Shown here: one piece after another, positions 23,563 to 26,929 of the stretch
How the letters are laid out: the number at the start of each line of letters is the position of its first letter
Numbering within the stretch: the stretch's first letter is position 1
Assembly: GCA_002309055.1 (NCBI GenBank)
Contig: DBWO01000051.1
Span: 7,442-34,370, forward strand
Reading direction: 5' to 3'
Source of the DNA: Ruminococcaceae bacterium UBA1236
GTDB taxonomy: Bacteria > Bacillota > Clostridia > Oscillospirales > Acutalibacteraceae
DNA: 26,929 nucleotides
Program-made: the position numbers and the translations under genes
Notes under the pieces: model-generated
The model's database searches: none
What the model was told of the DNA's origin: nothing
The model's input: the letters and a program-made list of their open reading frames with translations, nothing else

Positions 23563-25375
23563 TGTTATTCACACTCTTACCGTATCCTTTTGCGGGTCGC
23601 ACAAGACATTTATCGGAATAGCCGATCAAATCGCGTCTGCCCGCTTTAATGAGCGCCTCGCGCACTCTGTCCGCGTATTTCGGGTCATAATACTGAAGAA
23701 GTGACCTTTGCAGAAGCTTTTCGTGCGGGTCGGTCGCTACGTAAACCTCTTTCATCGTGTAGGGGTCAAGCCCCGTGTAATACATACAGGTGGAAATTGT
23801 GCCCGGGGTCGGGTAAAAGTCCTGCACCTGCTCGGGCCTTATGCCCATTTTCTTGAGAAACACGGCAAGCTCAACCGCCTCCTTAAGGCTGCTGCCCGGG
23901 TGGGAGGACATAAGGTAGGGCACAAGATACTGCTCCTTGCCCGCCTTGCTGCTCAGCGAAAAATACTTTTTTGAAAACTCTATATACGCTTCAATGTGCG
24001 GCTTTCCCATTTTGTCAAGCACAGCCGCGGAGCAATGCTCCGGGGCGACCTTGAGCTGACCGCTCACGTGATATTTCACAAGATCCCTTATGAAATCGTC
24101 ATTCTTATCCTCGAGCAGATAGTCATATCTTATGCCCGAGCGGATGAACACCTTTTTGACCTTCGGCAGATTTCTGACCTCACGCAGGATATCGAGATAT
24201 TCGCTGTGGTCAACGGTGAGATTGGGGCAGGGCTTCGGGGCGAGGCATTTTTTGCCCTTGCACAGGCCTCTCTCCTCCTGCCCTTTGCAGGAGGGCCGCC
24301 TGAAATTCGCCGTGGGGCCGCCTATATCGTGGATATAGCCCTTGAAATCGGGCATTTCTGTAAGCTTTTTCGCTTCGTCAATAATTGCCTGCTTGCTCTT
24401 GACGGAAATATATCTGCCCTGATGAAAGGCGAGCGAGCAGAAATTGCACGCGCCGAAGCACCCTCTGTTGTGGGTGATTGAGAATTTAACCTCTTCTATG
24501 CCGGGCACGCCGCCGTCTTTTTCATACATCGGGTGATAGTTTCTTTCGTAAGGCAGGGCATAAATCTCATCTATCTCGGGAGTGCTCAGCGGCATGGCGG
24601 GCGGATTCTGCACGAGCATCATATTGCCGTGACGCTGTTTGACCGCTTTGCCTCTGAAGAAATCCTGCTCATCCTGCTGAATGCGGCAGGAAACCGCGTA
24701 TTCTTTTTTGGATTTTACCGTATTTTCAAACGAGGGGCACTCCGCGCCGCCGTAGGGCGTTTCGCTCACGGGCACCGCGTAACACGTGCCTCTCACATCG
24801 TGAATATCCTTTATGTTTTCGCCTTCGGCGAGGCGGTGGGCAATCTCTGCAATCGACCTCTCACCCATTCCGAATGAGAGAAGGTCCGCCTGCGAGTCAA
24901 AAAGGATTGAGCGGCGGATTTTATCATCCCAGTAGTCGTAGTGGGCAAAGCGCCTCAAGGACGCCTCAAGCCCTCCGATGATCACGGGAATGTCGCCGTA
25001 TGCCTCACGGATTCTGTTGCAGTAGACAATCACCGCCCTGTCGGGGCGAAGACCCGTTTTGCCGCCCGGCGAATAGGAATCGGTATTCCTCGCCTTTTTG
25101 GCTACGGTGTAGTGGGCAACCATTGAATCTATATTGCCGCTTGAAACCATGAAACCGAGTTTCGGGCGCCCGAATCTTCTGAAGTCATCGGCAGTGCGCC
25201 AATCCGGCTGGACAAGCACCGCCACCCTGAAGCCCTCTTTTTCGAGCACCCGGGTGATTATTGCCGCGCCGAAAGCGGGATGGTCCACATAGGCGTCGCC
25301 GCACACATAGACAAAATCGGCTTCATCCCATCCGCGCTCGAGCATATCCTTTTTTGTTACGGGCAAAAAACTCAT
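23534..25375 (-). CDS. YgiQ-family radical SAM protein
   Basis: 613 residues. The radical SAM cluster motif is GCFGACNFCS (C306, C310, C313). The N-terminal domain resembles a cobalamin-binding fold without an obvious cobalamin histidine motif. KVAPEHCS, PGSSLKEAVELAVFLKKMGI and VQDFYPTPGTISTCMYYTGLDP are diagnostic of the YgiQ (UPF0313) family. The basic tail ends in GKAKRKKN. The reaction of the family is not known. The start is 7 bases from the ftsK stop, and the GAGG ribosome site overlaps that stop. It is followed by the MBL hydrolase with a 29-base overlap. Confidence 0.94.
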   Translation of the reverse strand: MSFLPVTKKDMLERGWDEADFVYVCGDAYVDHPAFGAAIITRVLEKEGFRVAVLVQPDWRTADDFRRFGRPKLGFMVSSGNIDSMVAHYTVAKKARNTDSYSPGGKTGLRPDRAVIVYCNRIREAYGDIPVIIGGLEASLRRFAHYDYWDDKIRRSILFDSQADLLSFGMGERSIAEIAHRLAEGENIKDIHDVRGTCYAVPVSETPYGGAECPSFENTVKSKKEYAVSCRIQQDEQDFFRGKAVKQRHGNMMLVQNPPAMPLSTPEIDEIYALPYERNYHPMYEKDGGVPGIEEVKFSITHNRGCFGACNFCSLAFHQGRYISVKSKQAIIDEAKKLTEMPDFKGYIHDIGGPTANFRRPSCKGQEERGLCKGKKCLAPKPCPNLTVDHSEYLDILREVRNLPKVKKVFIRSGIRYDYLLEDKNDDFIRDLVKYHVSGQLKVAPEHCSAAVLDKMGKPHIEAYIEFSKKYFSLSSKAGKEQYLVPYLMSSHPGSSLKEAVELAVFLKKMGIRPEQVQDFYPTPGTISTCMYYTGLDPYTMKEVYVATDPHEKLLQRSLLQYYDPKYADRVREALIKAGRRDLIGYSDKCLVRPAKGYGKSVNNNGKAKRKKN

Positions 25376-25382
25376 AATGACC

Positions 25383-26929
25383 TCAGTTGAAGAAGGAATC
25401 TATGTCCTCGTCATCGTCGTAAAAATCATCGTCTGCAAATACTTCGTCCATCGGAACGGGAGGAGCATCGTCAAACTCTTCGTAGTACTCTTCTTCGATT
25501 ATCTCTCCGGCGTTTTCGTCCTGCGCCGGCGCCGCTTCCGGGGCTCCGGCACCGGAATCAAGTATTTCAAACTCGATTATGCTGCCGGGCATTACTCCGT
25601 TTTCATCCGGTCCGTCATCTATATACACCTCTTCGATTTCCTCTTCGAAGTCATCTTCTTCATCCGCTTCGTCCTCGAGTTCTTCCGCTTCCTCAAAGAT
25701 ATCGTCTATCTCGTCCGCAGCGATTTCCTCCGGCGCTTCGTCTGTGATATCGCCGGAATCCTCTTCGTCCTCTTCCTCCTCGTAGATGTCGGCAAAACCG
25801 TCGGTCTCATCATTATCATCATCGGCGGGAATGTCTTCATCATCGGTTATATCTTCTTCATATTCGTCCGCGGAGTTAAGCTCGGCGGTGTTGAACTCAA
25901 GCTGAACATCTTTGTTTGCGGATGAGCCGCCCTCGGCGAGCGCCTGCATCTCATACCACTCGTTCTTGGAGAGAAGCACCTGCCTGGGCTTCGCGCCCTC
26001 GGACGGGCCTACTATGCCGCGCTCCTCAAGCTGGTCCATAACTCGGGACGCTCTCGCGTAGCCGAGCTTGAGTTTTTTCTGAAGCATTGTGGTTGAGGCC
26101 TGACCGGCGGTGATAACCGCCTCCGCCGCCTGATCGAACATCGGGTCAAGCGCGTTTTCGTCGTCATCCGCGTCATAGCCCTTCTTGGACTCGGCCGCGG
26201 CGGCCTTGGCGTCAATCTCGCGGATTGTTTCGTCATTATAGTTTGCGGGGCACTGCCTCGCGATATATCCTACAACTTTCTCGACTTCTTCGTCTGAGAT
26301 ATAGCAGCCCTGCACACGGTGCGGCTTTGAAGCGCCGACGGGGCTGAAGAGCATATCGCCGTTACCGAGCAGCTTTTCCGCGCCGCTCTGGTCAAGAATG
26401 GTCCTTGAGTCAACCTGTGATGAAACAAACAGAGCTATTCTTGAGGGGATGTTTGCCTTGATTATACCCGTGATAACATCAACGGAAGGTCTCTGTGTGG
26501 CGATAACCATATGTATGCCCGCGGCTCTCGCCATCTGCGCGAGGCGGCAGATGGAATCCTCAACCTCTTTGGGGGACGCCATCATAAGGTCGGAAAGCTC
26601 ATCGATGAATATGACGATATGGTGCATCTTCTTAAGCTCTTCGTTGCCTTCACAGAGATTATTGTAGCCCTTGATATCCCTGACCTTGTTTTCGGAGAAC
26701 ATCTTATATCTCTTCTCCATCTCGCTCACCGCCCAGGCGAGAGCGCCCGCGGCCTTGCGTGGATTGGAAACAACGGGAACCTCGAGGTGAGAAATACCGT
26801 TGTAGACGGTGAACTCAACCATTTTGGGGTCAATCATAAGGAGCTTGACCTCGTCGGGCTTTGCGTTATAAAGAATGCTGATTATCATTGAGTTGAGGCA
26901 GACGGATTTACCGGAGCCCGTGGTACCCG
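25383..26929 (-). CDS. ftsK: DNA translocase FtsK/SpoIIIE (5' partial) with long acidic tail
   Basis: The frame is open to the window edge, where GTTGSGKSV, the Walker A motif, is just read; the membrane domain and first part of the motor lie outside. Walker B is IVIFIDELSDLMM, followed by MARAAGIHMVIATQRPSVDV and the ring-motor region to LLGNGDMLF. The C-terminal winged-helix gamma domain, which reads the KOPS/SRS guide sequences, ends near the methionine encoded at 25947. About 187 further residues (25386-25946) are unlike a standard FtsK. They are extremely rich in Asp/Glu, with small islands (MPGSIIEFEILDSG, PPVPMDEVF) and end in DDDEDIDSFFN. It pumps the chromosome through the septum during division or sporulation. 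Confidence 0.96.
   Translation of the reverse strand, partial: GTTGSGKSVCLNSMIISILYNAKPDEVKLLMIDPKMVEFTVYNGISHLEVPVVSNPRKAAGALAWAVSEMEKRYKMFSENKVRDIKGYNNLCEGNEELKKMHHIVIFIDELSDLMMASPKEVEDSICRLAQMARAAGIHMVIATQRPSVDVITGIIKANIPSRIALFVSSQVDSRTILDQSGAEKLLGNGDMLFSPVGASKPHRVQGCYISDEEVEKVVGYIARQCPANYNDETIREIDAKAAAAESKKGYDADDDENALDPMFDQAAEAVITAGQASTTMLQKKLKLGYARASRVMDQLEERGIVGPSEGAKPRQVLLSKNEWYEMQALAEGGSSANKDVQLEFNTAELNSADEYEEDITDDEDIPADDDNDETDGFADIYEEEEDEEDSGDITDEAPEEIAADEIDDIFEEAEELEDEADEEDDFEEEIEEVYIDDGPDENGVMPGSIIEFEILDSGAGAPEAAPAQDENAGEIIEEEYYEEFDDAPPVPMDEVFADDDFYDDDEDIDSFFN

Noticed and set aside
25377..25925. Hydrophobic and poly-Ser + strand open frames opposite the ftsK tail
   Set aside because: Complement of Glu/Asp-rich coding sequence; the apparent membrane protein and Ser run are artefacts.

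Overview
This window looks like a piece of the chromosome of a Clostridia-type Firmicute, probably an uncultured gut member of the Oscillospiraceae/Ruminococcaceae. The base composition looks balanced by eye, Shine-Dalgarno sites are of the GGAGG type, and the gene set fits: SepF, DivIVA, a YmcA/YlbF protein, MutL with an endonuclease domain, a PrsW protease and a split transketolase. The miaB - ylbF-like - mutS - mutL - miaA order parallels the Bacillus miaB-ymcA-cotE-mutS-mutL...miaA neighbourhood. The window is almost entirely coding. No gap exceeds about 75 bases, and I see no rRNA, tRNA, CRISPR array, insertion sequence or prophage.

Left arm, + strand, 1-5183: a 5'-truncated Gfo/Idh/MocA sugar oxidoreductase, glucosamine-6-phosphate deaminase (nagB), methionyl-tRNA synthetase (metG), a TatD-type metal-dependent hydrolase and a PHP-domain phosphoesterase-like protein. 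They are tightly packed and probably co-transcribed. The arm ends at a strong hairpin terminator (5198-5232) shared with the converging operon.

Right arm, - strand, 26929 down to 5254: 21 co-directional genes with gaps of 51 bases or fewer and several overlaps. In transcription order they are: ftsK/spoIIIE (N-terminus outside the window), ygiQ-type radical SAM, a ComEC-like secreted metallo-beta-lactamase-fold hydrolase, a DUF3006-like small protein, miaB, a Cys-tailed YlbF/YmcA protein, mutS, mutL, miaA, a membrane-anchored HlyD-like protein, yggS, sepF, divIVA, lspA, an RluD-type pseudouridine synthase, a Cof-type HAD phosphatase, split transketolase (N then C half), a small DivIVA-like coiled-coil protein, an orphan class I fumarase beta subunit and prsW. 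Themes are chromosome segregation and division (FtsK, SepF, DivIVA, HlyD-like), DNA mismatch repair (MutSL), tRNA/rRNA modification (MiaA, MiaB, RluD) and envelope proteolysis (LspA, PrsW).

These are mostly housekeeping genes, and I did not find a clearly new system. The most useful observations are: a near-consensus sigma-A promoter with an upstream A/T-rich element buried inside yggS, in front of sepF-divIVA; long acidic C-terminal tails on both FtsK and DivIVA that end in similar short acidic/aromatic motifs; a YlbF-family protein with a Cys-rich tail next to MiaB; an orphan fumarase beta subunit; and an HlyD-like protein beside division genes with no transporter.
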